A stretch of DNA of 59,291 nucleotides from Massilia glaciei (lineage in GTDB: Bacteria; Pseudomonadota; Gammaproteobacteria; Burkholderiales; Burkholderiaceae_D): the NCBI RefSeq assembly GCF_003011895.2, contig NZ_PXWF02000162.1, positions 1-59,291 of the forward strand, in the 5' to 3' direction. The notes beneath the pieces were generated by a model. That model had not been told where the DNA came from. It worked only from the letters and a program-made list of their open reading frames with translations, and did not search any database. The position numbers and the translations under genes were made by a program. Below are positions 30,001 through 31,665 of the stretch, in pieces. The stretch's first letter is position 1; each line of letters starts with the position of its first letter.

Positions 30001-30719
30001 ATCAGCTTGAGCGAGGTGGCGTCCTGCACCAGCTCGAAGAAGATGTTCTCGCCGGCCTGCACCAGCCCGGTCGCGGAGCTGAACTTGCCGCTGACGGAAC
30101 CGAACTGCATGAACTCGAAGACCTGGCCGTCCTGCGGCTTGAAGCCCTCCCACAGCGTGACCTCGAGCTTGCCGTCGAGCGAAACCATGTTGGCGATGTT
30201 GAGCTGGTCGTAGCCGGTGCCTGGCGCGGTGCCGCCGAGCTCGATCTGCAGCGTCCCGCCCGCGGTCTGTGTGTACGAGTCGAGGTTCTGCATGCCGGGC
30301 GAATAGCCCGGGGCGACGATGCCGGTGTTGAGGATCGACAAGTTCAGGTTGCCGCTGCCCTTGAGCACGTCGTTGGCCGCGATCACCATCTGGCCGTCCA
30401 TCGCGCCCTGGCTGCGCGCCAGCGCGGCGACGTCGAACAACTTCGGTTCGGCGCTCAGGTGGGTGGGCACCTGCGCGACCGAGGCCTCGAGCACCTGGTC
30501 GACCAGCGCGTAGCCGACGTTGGCGTGCTCGACCCGGCCCGTATGGGTGCCGGTGTAGGCGTCGAGCGCGACCTGGTCGTAGTGGTGCTCAAGCGGCAAA
30601 ATCAAATGGGCGACACCCAGGATGGGGTCGGCGGAAAGGAGAACCCGCGGCTCGAGGGCCTCAACACGAAACGCGTCACGAAGTTTTGCGACGAGCTGTT
30701 TTTTGAAGAATGGTTTCAT
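1..30719 (-). CDS. Giant LEPR-XLL repetitive adhesin-like protein (3' end outside window)
   Basis: A single minus-strand frame opens with ATG at 30719-30717 and stays open, in every stretch I translated, to the left edge: at least 10,239 codons. A weak GCGGA ribosome site lies 8 nt upstream. The N-terminus is basic, lacks a classical signal peptide and carries LEPRVLLSADP (residues 22-32), the LEPR-XLL signature known from very large exported proteins. Residues about 95-200 form an anchor-type beta module (GYSPGMQNL, YDQLNIANMVSLDGKLEV). Then come 402-residue tandem repeats, 200-300-residue modules with EF-hand-like loops, RTX-like repeats near 18 kb, FHA-like beta-helix strands (GDITL/GNITL patterns), 75-residue repeats near 15 kb and 130-residue modules near 4.5 kb. 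Inferred role: secreted or surface adhesin/biofilm matrix protein, possibly Ca-stabilised. No type I secretion genes are in the window. The C-terminus, where an export signal would be expected, is not visible. Length and frame are strong; function is inference. Confidence 0.9.
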   Translation of the reverse strand, partial: MKPFFKKQLVAKLRDAFRVEALEPRVLLSADPILGVAHLILPLEHHYDQVALDAYTGTHTGRVEHANVGYALVDQVLEASVAQVPTHLSAEPKLFDVAALARSQGAMDGQMVIAANDVLKGSGNLNLSILNTGIVAPGYSPGMQNLDSYTQTAGGTLQIELGGTAPGTGYDQLNIANMVSLDGKLEVTLWEGFKPQDGQVFEFMQFGSVSGKFSSATGLVQAGENIFFELVQDATSLKLIAHTLDPLTDSMVETLGGDVADGVGYFLNNDYFTTIPPLTFHGEMNLNGMLYLDGALTVDYAEQDLVDPVTGQLVKTNVWLIGINDGEGFIGIGGPGDAPGATGLALHDVSIGIAFVEPAAGASYGWTMAHGVIGSVGIVGVPGLTMTATNLSIDLSFGTGTRPGGAANDTVLDLSASPLTAGGFTFGADGADVEYLLVSGHAELAFEGLAMEADIGLALIGGEVLLAGTNVNAAIGAGGVSVGVAGGSFGLVLGAGGYAFEAGGALSLAGGAFADVSADAVTVRANHLGTDLSGRTLQFAGAASYTFGAMGAGVGMQASVTGLRATVGSMFALSGDFAFERNGADGSMNAIAQNASATLGAGGFMVGVEQASLGMRITSAGTVLEASGALTTALGDSGVTLGATAVAVRYNSTADDASALAINAAGLSYVFGAGLVASLREVSVTGASLTVGGFAHASGNLVVRRTSGVALTLADGRQVLADQLSFGASEVDVFAGIDAGTADETGLRLGDVNLALALFSEQGSPAHNWTAFKADAASAAFVGVDGLTLSSSDLAVEINRAGLAGDAVIDFSNAPLAVPTGPGSVLELDFDGARGQYAAVSGHAELAFDGLSISADIGFALEGGEILIAGENVNAALGAGGVAVGLAGGSFGMVFGPNGFAFEGSGALSLTGGAFAAATADSATVRMNHLGVDLSGRTLAFAGGFDYTFGAMGANIGMSASVIGLQVTLGSAFALAGDFAFERNSADASLSAIAQNASASLTSGSFMVGVDQASLGLHISAAGTVLEASGALTTALGDSGVTLGATAVTVRYNDTAADASALAIEAAGLQYVFGAGLVASLREVSVTGASLTVGGFAHASGNLVVRRTSGVALTLADGRQLTADQLTFGASEVDVFAGTGAGTADETGLRLDDVNLALALFTEQGSPTHSWTAFKADAASAAFVGVDGLTLASSDLAIEINRASLAGDAVIDFANAPLAVPTGPNSALELDFDGARGQYMAASGHAELAFEGLSISADIGFALEGGEILIAGSNVNAALGGGGVAVGLAGGSFGMVFGPNGFGFEGSGALSLTGGEFASATADLATVRMNHTGVDLSGRTLAFAGGFEYTFGALGAAVGMQASVLGLHVTVGGAFELTGDFAFERNSADGAMLVVAQHVGATMGAGEFVVGVTDASLGMHVSAAGTVMEAVGALSAQLGGDISLTADSVALRLNSTAADASGVAIEAAGMAHVFGDAMVASLKEVAIGNAKLQVGEFAYASGDLVLRRTAGVEVTLADGRKVMTNQLTFGSADAEVFAGAGFGGADELGLHMKDVNIALALYSEQGSPTHSWTALKAQAGSAEFVGIDGFTMAARDLTIEINKFRSLGDSVIDFKAAPLALATGPDSAMQIDFDGARGALTAVAVGRATLAISDYVYISGSLYLEKSGSTEVDVVTGLPSTYPVGTPAAFTAGLERVAGLSADHARIDNLQVSTLMLSATDVDIFAGSGPYFIDANANGLLDDGESLNAERTGFTLDNIDLALVLMNSTKAADPGFVVPNFFALQVKWDARLDVDMDLFKFQIDSLTLDVNGGSAWANKAFLHPYVDFAGSFDGGLAIPTGGGDPIVFDYSTRLLGVTLENALLNVGDMFQVEGSFVFKKAAGVALDIQTGLPSALVGTAAGLNTSLLKLKADGFLSADNATLTDLPVDMISFGASNVRVTVGDIDDPLFVLDGIDIGFVTLKASRTVDPGGVIPKMFAMKADWANPLDADWGFMQLQINDLSLAVNQGAKWAGTTLAPTVDFVSSFGEQGLAVDTGGDVVQLDFTRSLLGFSVAHALIKIDDFFHLEGGFALEKSGMQQVDIVTGFSDTSLEGAAKLAPLVATGQVKPGQFSRIDDLDMGMFTLGFSDVDLFVGSGPYFVAGSDETAEGAVGLVLENLDLGLVMYTDAKRIVPRLWALSATADQLSLEGIDFLTMSAEGISVRANQGGRWAGQAFGAHVDFKSTYGEAGLAIATGNAPVMIDFDNGAAGVQVAKATLAIDQFVHLQGAFSFEKGERHSVTVDTGLRSTDLSALPTLAKLKLAGADVSLDGTTASNVEVNSLAIGMSGVDLFIGYGVPDFDSDVLLKDQADIYGIAVADVDVGLNIMTAVKTALALPSFTALKASAGQFALVGGGQDFTLAGQDISVELNWSAGWQGVPGKRPVIDYAASFAGGLEIKTGGEPVTIDFGPGAFMAASMNDAVLQVSEFLQVMGDFAFRRGEDVTISVNGPLGVGFDNVRAKSIEFGGNDVRAFVGVGAYFQDSNGDGVIDAADTGAPDAIGLVIDDLDFGIAVLNTVFDLANPLVPANTKFTAVKAHAAGVGFVGFDDFIEFKVSDLDIGINLSNQKGLIGDFTSGGASAGYAVATGNGTSQLIDFDSNVLEASVGNATVNVAGIVTLQGGFAFQKRTLDNIGFNALGVEVVGQGAALIVAGTKVHAFAGINGPYHSDTNGDGAIDELDPLNEDAIGLAIEDLDFVLAMVKPELAPGVSLKDFEFYSITATAASAGLVGTEPYLTLSASDIAFHINAASIDGKPAPSVFLDWTEMAGGGYTVPTGTAGQGMRLAYDSNTIGIALDAHLGLFDLFDFDASFDFEFDLPPVPNIGFPTISLTGLGDLLPEFSPNLDFLSGALDFVKNFDLSIGFDPDFGLTLFGSIEFPNLSLNLGDFVHLHGDFRLNIGDAFTGTMFTGLPAEVGLVEDLLKAVVPAPYGSVLDMLKFVGDVSDDYSRIDNVGFKGLSFGASNVYAFVGFGTPDYVLDPAGGGNKVIANEDELLGFAMEGLDVGLSVFKAVLPDFFEAQNFFSLYAHADALRTVGFGDMLDLKAADITIEVNSGGKLFGGLMRSTADFAGSFAADPATGRPAGFEVNTGGTPVYLQHTGEDLLGLDIGMAEITVSEFLNLRGSLAFRKGERAVVDVNLGGLQQLADELGTEIGGPGHVPGAPLPVQVELMTLGGANLTGFAGVGGPYRYGVDADGDGLLDSINEGAVGLVVDDVDFGLAMLTPTVAGLIPGAASLVPKFIAAKAHIANAELVGVDPSLMRVKAEDISVNINTSYVPGLGGVGNAVLQLFGPPSVNFATSFAASPEDLDGDGALGAGEDRDGDGKLAANGFALPAGGNNAVILDFSEEIVQAKVGYAEINLAGFVQLSASMAFTKRGAESVTLSNGVSTTVTTLAVGINDGYGFIGSGAYWRDSNNDGRIDEADTPDETAVGLAIEDLDLGLVVAKELVIGSAGVTVGVYIAADADIDAIRLTGVSGATMEAVGLSLELNTGLRAQIGDYTSDPGTGAVSYNSAGISFALATIDFSKSSWTDPDGVAHAGYAIETGNPFEPAVLDFSTQYLRVAGKARADLFGLVKMDGAFEIKASAEGLTVFADVEAEIGTGDVALSSHATGLLSIDADGVAMRLQMARGIDLGPAARLDASLELMLNTTGKEIVYTVPEEFRDVVVFPDNQYTIPSTPPGKPAWTGMYVALFGEGELALLDDALSLEGKFAVIVSQSGMELSAEATLNLPVLEPLNVTGTLGIVAGGLYGAFEVAGTGPNSVLIDGPGFEVAGRFLLQLNTTNSDQTVRAVNAAGGFTDAVLKPQSLHLAGEAGISLADGAVSLKGALDLTIDNGGFTAAADLALELGDLGSIGVAGAIVFDTEADGDAVFALKLATKVELGTGDVGIKANAVLEINTSDDGVYAGVAAGTDFKLALDGNLHILAFDIGFDGEMSLIGDVFRLELNAELDFFGFVKVDVGGFIESDGDFEITGSTDIHIPMGPLELNAGFSLTLSNTRFAASVYGSLVLDIDLGLFSIHETLAGFSGEIELTAASAHLAASVTIAGMSVSGDYFWSWGADPVIATQVGDTLYLSMGDTSGRYGGGDLYDGTTNETYQIDQDAAGKLSVNSLGVTSTFTGVKKIVANGGGGNDAIYVGAAVTADLLFDGGAGKDRFTIIGGGANSIIRGGEGNDEFIGGITDGVHYFGGAGDDRFVGNAADDIVDLGAGANVLFTGGGGDIIYSSGSDTIDTGDGSNLIYLEGAGVTKVSAGGGYDRLILAPISSTTAIARNEHQLRIDARVLDFNNGLDRIEITDTAALTTITSTNGASWGATDMVLEASGLVDVTGATFIAPDALLSIKAAGLSGPLKTHLAELSVLNLGNAGADHRDIVVLEVDGLRVSDGGRGATLGGLVAVQGSIDVRLAGAEALFSLDAGSLAAAGAITLVADDVDFLSGLDRVSGAGALVLRAASAGQDYALGGAGQASDGADYSILGASGRFEFGMRDLSALKTGFSSVTIGQQRAGVDMVIGDVQDKSVGIFTFSAKFNDIATLNAGRIVVIGDVQSSSTLTLNTDLLDIGANSAPTVRDTGIGARALLLNVTEEMNLQGYLSGADLVAIEITASSLTGSAAMVSYVGAIDSLTTNKGSSIVTLNAGSRLTVTASQAVHLAGLIQAGGADAVLSVRAGTVVNPNLAEGGLTILEGGTITAEGARSAITLQAGGHLRLNGGGAIIAGAAFSTLPGQAFAPPVLTGADATMNLVAGGELVLGGTVVAAAGLSMSSSDAESDYAPYFDNLPGSTLGRLADSTQFGAILGALGGGTITPELRALFAANKLELAAGAAASGLANYTPFNDLSPEAKAIVAAKEGYATYLDGAFYNAASGRFTETLTEGVQATSQAGYTYNAGTVYHNAGAAPDARLVTGFVQGQSADYSNALVDWVGAGVVKPLDSASFAQLTGAQKLVAANAMGYVFDYYAMPGALWGGDPATSTDDIARPGADATFGELSAVQKAIVIEYIENGSGAKNYFNYNADTGKKIVTTFTEGQVTDYSNANIHWGAAGQPGANVAFADLSPEQKHVVAASLGYDSVAGGTWYNPAAPEHLRLVTGFAAVAADYNIDTIDWGGVRAPDAGATFEQLSVAQRAIVAASLGYAQVEQQVYFNPAAAAGKQVLAALVQGAGGDYQNAAITWGAAGAPAANAGFDLLTLAQQNRVLDQLGYQRFNGLVYHDADAAPGEQYKLSFTQGANGDYDNSAIHWSDVAIPDAGTTFDKLNVEQKSRVLAQTGFTEYAAGSPVYHLAGQGVDTVKLGFVEGIDYRNADMDWGSTGAADDDRWLVTDSAGRSYVVYAYDGDGNGSVDEIQILDPHPLLGQRGFGFLLTGSITTLQDDADFVVAGHGDAIVRGNITLAGANADLVIQSDRYTYWEGTANVGGDITLQGGVARDGTILAGGANADGTSVYVQATARLATGAAGSTITVQGGQDVELHGTLLAGGRLDAGGLHLDRADGRIVVEAGQQILVNTALSASKSITLSSTGVLGADDQGYSVLVTTVGGMTAAGLTLDNSGGLVRVDGLGAISVGGSILSGGTTVQHFDANGKQDGATVAWSGENSSVHLNAGGQLFLGALTDVVGSATQVEIGGTVRASALISLHGGAGIGDGIGVKMPGGARIATNNPDGAIIIDAAQDAEILGLVVAGGEIVNHYDTRGEMLGSTTRMFDGNSSIRIAADNQVRLGRELVAGQLIDVRAGAGSASPTGSAEGIVMFGNVRLTTLQENSVINLSSAADLEVMTPAWTQQLLADGFAQFARGDLAPVPDAGGNASVKFALTINLGTHTIGGVVSLDQAATMDNAGPVDLAADLQAAIKAAVFTVTASGGVAGAPAVGATVVVDESTLKIRLDGSRLLLTGMHAFSVAAVAGGQAELLGLTQLAATSPSAGATSSARMATLDASGYGSVVNLGSADAPSGQIVVSGWIRAHSGINMYAGSSAAGNAGVTLNPGSVLETLSGSMLLNPAGKAVLRGDLIALGANADIIINAVDGIELHGALKAQRDIVINAGRTELAGDTSIRSFNTASFESVDLRGRIVLSGMNNVVIDSGAGVHSAQLGLLKIVSLHGDLTVGRDGALASAESLVLSGKNVDVSGTIRTSGATPQTYDREVSVNAAGNLRLHATVDVAGSMALAAAGRIDIFGTDLLLSGAAQRLDITAGGALAIGGTGVAGNGATLVVSGMLNIKAGAKLGLGQDAILRTTGDASQIVLRAASAALDGSVLAGAFYDAPNNKYVGTGKSAAIDIRTSAETTLGNASFGGNLVSTGALQVQAGANALGLSFSMTRASALLADATGFGAWSEADGGADARIGMQGDGAVQIKGTVAASDKGADIDVLSRAQVWVDGLVTADDSLAITGGTDASRLGVLVDILVLDANNKYVSGGTLDTAAGGTITVSATDSVMVQGVVGQNDPNATGFANLGQAKVGLLSISSTGGDVVVQRNINVRDHVVLAGGKISVLSGAVVYATGENSDVFIQARTQLLVSGKDATPGAEADEALIRADALVHLSAPKIVLNGIVQAGITSTDANGAVSHLGAANGRLLVNAGSELNLTAFLQSDGNIELNAGVDMGWSRARMEQAIGRSQLLGGDITIHGQGVLLADAAVLIKAGGNVTIDADTAVSGTRTVSVQSYETRSQLTDVVTGYKEVVVDTVEVPKTTYVPTTINEHTSDALVQIGSLHHTMDVTLTQTGYYNPNAPEGQKYREYLIEGIDYSNDNTLRDGNGNLINKTAFWGVTGNAGTAALPGVTANSPGLSISQVGTAAQLDFYNAKADFDSLTDAQRQAVLNATGYMPLFAFSYNKDTAKTISFKDGAAQPDVKWVPTWEGKPLVIYHIALDNWKDKYILAPTGAQEDLLSATPGTTTVGSEVVGSYTDKATLSYVQDQSNYYYPVNGFPVVAGHNEPFNAVEDGRARWNVGYDGSNGTRVFNITDRDAAKNDNVLDRDPEWFVQQGAQVAGNTNFAQYYATHSDSTEAGQRQSNALSEFTGRYTDVLYASSQFVSALSGDTLTMELVANSTATRTVGNAFQYSYWNNWTTLVGHWVDNDDGSSWGPWDDEDETPHFGFTDLWKGGIVVGSSQVGTLNVVGSGHDAYDYWAPNNFNGTNFDTWKTQYQQIQGKNEYLSGSATNGGGGDDLRIEVRGRNALTGNVSELFTDYKYAWTSDQHNITDKRDTITYVVKTNATAINGLQPVYSTSTVLVPVVTMEKVNVWQTVPIIVSQSVLTTVATTTEVTLRAYGDFAGETIKAGNIAIDAGAAVHISGKLGASELLRIDANTQLELVGNVKAGQQVGAVLMGGNIELNSQDTLTLDDSAILRATGSGAALTSTVKLDAALDIALGGEIAAAAGVDLALVSLGAERNIALSGKIGASAITIAAGNGASGDGGVTADADTSLVAGAGNLTISSGGFGGSIVLDGALLAASGTVALSAGAGSIEQISQTVAMVVSPIDPLTHQPVPRPIDPLTNLAGWHTLDVAVPGKAITAAVLTAHAENSIVLNANAASVTLATSGSGNIALTSQRDVTLQDITAFDGAIAVTALGDVTAVSLKTLGTSDRNDINISTFNAGATGADLGLSASDLTLAAGALVSTGGRGDVALAVQGRVIQLAGALISADELVLTGAGAMQLVTNVNRLNLNSTGEGSVSLAQGARDIVLDKVTVANGGFSLTAGGAADLADVRLASNKAGNDIAVTAVGDILVRHASAGIHLGNAADLPAALAGSTVSSAGNITLSSSTGKIAETHSDAAADLVAALLTLSAKGGITGLEIAANTLDARSTNGGDIELSDIDGALEFTPGLIIVNATTATSATGHSLVSITAEGTLRAGVIDGQGVDAKISADTVRLASSTGNVQVGARASGETITFTRGIAFNAARVIDLYKFIGADGDAPELIEYRAGDYFVFGATHSKLLPTLISADTLILETGETLSIAGTLSANTRLELIAGEDINVSGTIALKAARYDASGAGAKIEQLTIVAKGVRTVDQSFDFNHDGDRTDSILESVAGFDHNRDGDLNDTIDENAPARATGIINIRTLALPAANFELRARNQVMVDLDSSLELTGFVGGLTGYDYTGAVSLDINGTLTVLGGIVAANTASGELDLTATAISTDGASVFIAHTLDVKATNAIQLNTLVSHLRAVSSVAGEIKVNEADALVVDKALAHNGAIDIQSGGDAYLVDVRNLAAGHDIAVRAAGNMYVDYVEANVLAGAEKTSGNVLLDARGKMFEWLAGSTGFDNDKADVYGLRVTLLGVTAGTTVEMLDAAKRGVGDELEVRYLGGPGSFTVGDSQVTQENATALGGGTTPAERTLYVAPGTSVAQVERLTFAATAIGAGVSYKIVLDNVDYTVDVGAVVNLKTVTADWTSVLEALEFKLEAGGKVKVAVDAEYRTLTLTAVADNTAFVLGATTAVRHEQGTVLNGVTNAGTVATTTHGNTAQQSSQVRFNALAPPAAATDYTVVVNDHAYTVQTGFNVNLAIGAGSGVVSVELESAIAGATASAVSAVGANAAAARTVTLTGTAVVVGGSYHIDVAGVRYTYVAVTGDDLPKIATGLAAKIDLATDLAATAATNVVTISAGAGLAAVAVSGFTPYTGDDNITVGTTTEAGRMLNLSSVALLNGGAYTLTVGATKYRVVADATATAAEIGTALGNLLSPGNLAAVYSGVNVDATWGSVLGTLATRIAAGEAVTASVVPAELAEGRLTIVADAFDKAFSVDAVGVNPQDKIQSDGTERNPGAQKHTIDFAGATLTSGESIIVSVNGKALTFATTDKVGSDKVVTLKTWTALLAEMKTAIEAETSLPPATEGGPRTAVVSVAVNAVDGTLVLTPAGSTAVTLDYTLVNRKSAVLDSGSTLVAAGQSRHQVNVVTFGDVALANGQTFDISVNGTHYKVETGQGGVSADWTSIYAGLKAKIDASAVTAVGATVSAQEHKLTLTADSVNTSFTVDSATVTYVLETPLANPAAKQTLANKGADATQKTVLRFADAPLAGTTYPVAPVATATYSLDLDLATYSVKAGDVIPVYGTVGADWASILGALAHMASLDPAAAATVALDPADAGQLVLTAKAKNDGFDASGGGVDLGAVLNVTGDTVVVMATREQGNFGMNVTGSLTVVNLPTTPAAGEVITLVSSEALVVVSALDVGTTSGIVNLSATDGITLGGKVTAYELNVTAGDDLTLTSQARFIDAVVKGVGSDLTVLQTDAGAVLDLTMRTITMDANGGGDINLVVYGNITIGDITGLVGNVTITSLTGDITIGSMANAANVVLSAKNGKVTLGSTAATIEADTLDIVAKDEIVVYESDAVQIGRLESTGNKTVSVTAGGNLVLDGAVTALVGETISLRTTAGAITVNAALRTAGGDLTLAAAGAITLTELADLGSASGTLGLTALGGAITMTAESDLNAGGGLIHLSASGDITLGKLRTNNSGDLTISAGGKLFVTDGGTDIVAAGARLVVNATGGIASATLADGGIGAGQALRTEVASLDLTNNGSGEIAVEDLDALVLIRVIQGGAGAVSIATVNGAIEVAGSGLTAGAGKVTLYAGGPKGAIALNADIATSGSAADSISVALTAEGGDIVLAAGVHVAGGGDIVIKLPRGGLLNSHAEATLGADTRVAGWLTQADGADAGAERDFHSDIHWAMRQGLFAVDAVNGAITVANVPAHLQPGHLANGTLLRNANGAMLQTSGGDITIAARDEIGEQVAGFLVSPLAIVVDAVKLTASSSTRMAVSILAVSTVDVAKDVLDSGSKGGTTDVVSMNGSQVVSAPIDASGKDITIRGSDVQIDGTVRSAGAVLSFVPLETGSAIVFGGSGGDLAGAMNINITELAKLQDGFSQIVIGSNLGSHTINIGSAGSSAPITLSDTLVLRNPVLGGEIFINSALTLTDNASFIVYGSGHTMTYADSVSAAGDIVIHDAVEINSGAKAVTITAGSDGSGAMSFGDDSGMYFRGAAGGVLDSVTLRGPDDIVFSGDIGNTTAANGAMANLTIEGVDVNGTINTPNDVKFKGAVTLAGDLIIHASGAVVFSSDLNLGGGNLTILGATSVTFGAGVNVGGGNIFIEADEITFLGGGESVVGTGVMTLRPATLGMAVEIGSPAGSVTLDTLNIDNADITRFADGFSKIVIGHQGPDGHAAAGAGAVRIGAASGLQVPTLRDDLEVYGGSITVVDYGLGGAAATLLVTGGIKFDAVN
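3330..5640 (-). repeat. Block of ~130-residue 'ADW' modules in the giant protein
   Basis: Five or six diverged modules follow one plan: a strand such as GQTFDISVNGTHYKV, then ADWTSIYAGLKAKID or a variant (ADWTSVLEAL near 5.46 kb, KTWTALLAEMKTAI near 4.2 kb, ADWTSIYAGL near 3.85 kb, ADWASILGAL near 3.47 kb, TWGSVLGTL near 4.53 kb), then a strand like KLTLTADSVNTSFTV. The V-x-V-x-G-x-x-Y / DW / LTLTA order repeats in phase. The family is not recognised. It resembles small alpha/beta or Ig-like stalk domains. Confidence 0.65.
14700..16125 (-). repeat. Tandem ~75-residue 'dYxNaxIxW' repeats in the giant protein
   Basis: About seven to eight tandem units share the order: PDAGATFEQLS-x2-QRAIVAASLGY, an aromatic or Asn-Pro stretch (VYFNPAA), a VTGF/TFTEG strand, then DYxNAxIxWG. 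Typical segments are ATFEQLSVAQRAIVAASLGY near 15.2-15.3 kb and VAFADLSPEQKHVVAASLGY near 15.4 kb. A diverged copy (ADFDSLTDAQRQAVLNATGY) lies near 10.17-10.21 kb, and units of similar wording continue toward 10.47 kb. I do not recognise the family. The mix of a predicted helix (Q-A-V-A-A-LGY) and strands differs from the surrounding beta-helix sequence. Confidence 0.75.
17880..18230 (-). other. RTX-like glycine/aspartate repeats inside the giant protein
   Basis: In-frame translation gives GGGGNDAIYVG, GGAGKDRFTIIGGG, GGEGNDEFIGG, GGAGDDRFVGN and DDIVDLGAG, the GGxGxDxUx pattern of RTX (hemolysin-type) Ca-binding repeats. The block is short and sits about 4,150-4,280 residues from the N-terminus, not near a C-terminal secretion signal as in most RTX proteins. 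Confidence 0.75.
20280..25530 (-). repeat. Module array with EF-hand-like Ca loops in the giant protein
   Basis: Modules of roughly 200-300 residues recur here, each marked by a motif like AIGLAIEDLDFGL (near 20.3, 21.0, 21.6, 22.5, 23.1, 23.7, 24.25 and 24.87 kb). Several are preceded by acidic loops of EF-hand or dockerin type: DSNNDGRID near 20.35 kb, DADGDGLLD near 21.02 kb, DTNGDGAID near 22.57 kb, DSNGDGVID near 23.14 kb, DANANGLLD near 25.5 kb. A paired loop (DLDGDGALGAGEDRDGDGKL) lies near 20.66 kb. Ca binding is inferred from the D-x-[DN]-x-[DN]-G spacing. Confidence 0.75.
25744..29362 (-). repeat. Tandem ~402-residue (1203-1206 bp) repeats in the giant gene
   Basis: Three consecutive units are visible at nucleotide level. 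The same marker sequence, GATGTCGGCG(C/T)T followed by a TCGAAGGC segment, recurs at 28149 and 29355, exactly 1206 bp apart. GCGCTGATCGACAGGCC recurs at 26950 and 28156 (1206 bp). GCGCGCCGTCGAA recurs at 25811 and 27014 (1203 bp). Each unit carries a DETGL(R)L-DVN-ALALF element followed by EQGSP-H-WTA. All spacings are multiples of three. The 26950-28156 and 28156-29362 copies are the most alike, suggesting recent duplication or gene conversion. Confidence 0.85.
30624..30656 (-). other. LEPR-XLL motif of the giant protein
   Basis: Residues 22-32 read LEPRVLLSADP, preceded by FRVEA. This short motif is a known N-terminal hallmark of very large, repetitive exported bacterial proteins. Its presence right after the ATG supports 30719 as the true start. 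Confidence 0.9.
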
Positions 30720-30856
30720 GTTTTTTTCCGCTTGATTTTGTATTATTCGATCCGCCCGGCGACAGGCGGGATTGCAGGGCTTGGCCATCATCCCAAAACG
30801 ACGCGCGCAATTCTGCAACATAGAGCACCAGAACAACATGCTATAGGAAAAGTAGG

Positions 30857-30873
30857 TGCTTGAATTACAAGCA
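30857..30873. promoter_or_regulatory. Inverted repeat, candidate operator for the giant gene
   Basis: TGCTTG-AATTA-CAAGCA is a perfect inverted repeat with 6-bp arms and a 5-bp spacer, about 140 bp upstream of the giant gene's ATG in the AT-rich divergent region. The size fits a dimeric regulator site. The regulator is unknown. Confidence 0.35.
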
Positions 30874-31015
30874 GGTATTAATATTCGAAAACAATTTACC
30901 CTCTGTCCGCCTTTCCGGGCGGCAGTGGGCAAATCAGGTCTAAATGGAAGGAAATGTTTCTACGGAGACATTGGCCACGGAAATTTTTATGACAAATAAA
31001 CGACGCACGAATCGC

Positions 31016-31044
31016 TTGACTGTTTTCGCTAAATGGTGTTTACA
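31016..31044 (+). promoter_or_regulatory. Putative sigma70 promoter of the 2OG oxygenase gene
   Basis: TTGACT (31016-31021), 17-bp spacer, TTTACA (31039-31044). The -35 box is 5/6 and the -10 only 3/6. It would give a leader of about 75 nt before the ATG at 31126. Confidence 0.4.
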
Positions 31045-31125
31045 GATGGGAAACGCGAGGCATCAAACTTGGACGCGCGCGAGGCGCGCGCGGCATGGCC
31101 AGGCGCGCTGCCGGCTGGAGAAAAA

Positions 31126-31659
31126 ATGTTTGTGATCGATGATTATCTGGAGCGCTCGCTATTCGTGCCGATCAGGGACGCGCTTGAGGCGGCCACCTTT
31201 CCGTGGGAGGAAAGCCAGATCCTGTCGTCCAAGGCGGCCACGCACCTGCGCCCGGACGACAACTTGCAACATGTCCACGGCTTTTATCTTAAAAAACCCG
31301 GCGTGTTCCTGCGCTCGGAAAAACTCGATCTGATCAGGCCAATCATCGAACGCCTCAATCCAGTCTTGTTGATCAAGGCGAAGGCCAACCGGACCGCCAG
31401 GAAGGCGCGCCATATCGAATACGGTTTGCACGTGGACACGAGCCGGCGCGGCGCGACGACGGCGATTTTCTATTTGAACAGTAACAACGGCTATACACTT
31501 TTTGCCGACGGCACAAAGGTCGACAGCGTGGAAAACCGCATCGTGTTGTTCGATGCCGCCACGCCGCACACGGGCGCGTCCTGCACCGATGCCGACGCGC
31601 GGCTGGTGCTCAACATCAACATGGTGCTCGCCCCGCACGTGCGCGCGGGCGGCGCTTAG
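31126..31659 (+). CDS. Small 2OG-Fe(II) oxygenase (prolyl-hydroxylase-like)
   Basis: A 177-residue protein with the minimal double-stranded beta-helix core of Fe(II)/2-oxoglutarate dioxygenases. Visible ligands are H102 and D104 (LHVDTS), H148 (TPHTGA) and R159 (DARLVLNIN), which fit the HxD...H...R pattern. YFLNSNNGYTLFADG-like strands lie between them, as in prolyl 4-hydroxylase-like proteins. I start at ATG 31126 because GGAG sits 5 nt upstream (31117-31120) and the protein then begins MFVIDDYL, a usual family start. The in-frame start at 31033 would add a 31-residue tail without family features. It is tail-to-tail with the carbamoyltransferase gene (6-bp gap). The substrate is unknown; peptide or small-molecule hydroxylation are both possible. 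Confidence 0.75.
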   Translation: MFVIDDYLERSLFVPIRDALEAATFPWEESQILSSKAATHLRPDDNLQHVHGFYLKKPGVFLRSEKLDLIRPIIERLNPVLLIKAKANRTARKARHIEYGLHVDTSRRGATTAIFYLNSNNGYTLFADGTKVDSVENRIVLFDAATPHTGASCTDADARLVLNINMVLAPHVRAGGA

Positions 31660-31665
31660 CGCCGA

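Larger units (their letters stand above)
30720..31125. promoter_or_regulatory. AT-rich divergent regulatory region
   Basis: This 406-bp gap separates the giant gene (minus) from the oxygenase gene (plus). It is much more AT-rich than its flanks and I see no credible gene in it. It holds a perfect 17-bp inverted repeat (30857-30873) and a small GC hairpin around 30906-30921 (CCGCC/GGCGG). Toward the oxygenase there is a sigma70-like TTGACT-17 bp-TTTACA pair (31016-31044). No clean promoter for the giant gene can be fixed. TTGTTT/TGTAAT-type hexamers on the minus strand between 30840 and 30900 are the best candidates. Confidence 0.5.
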
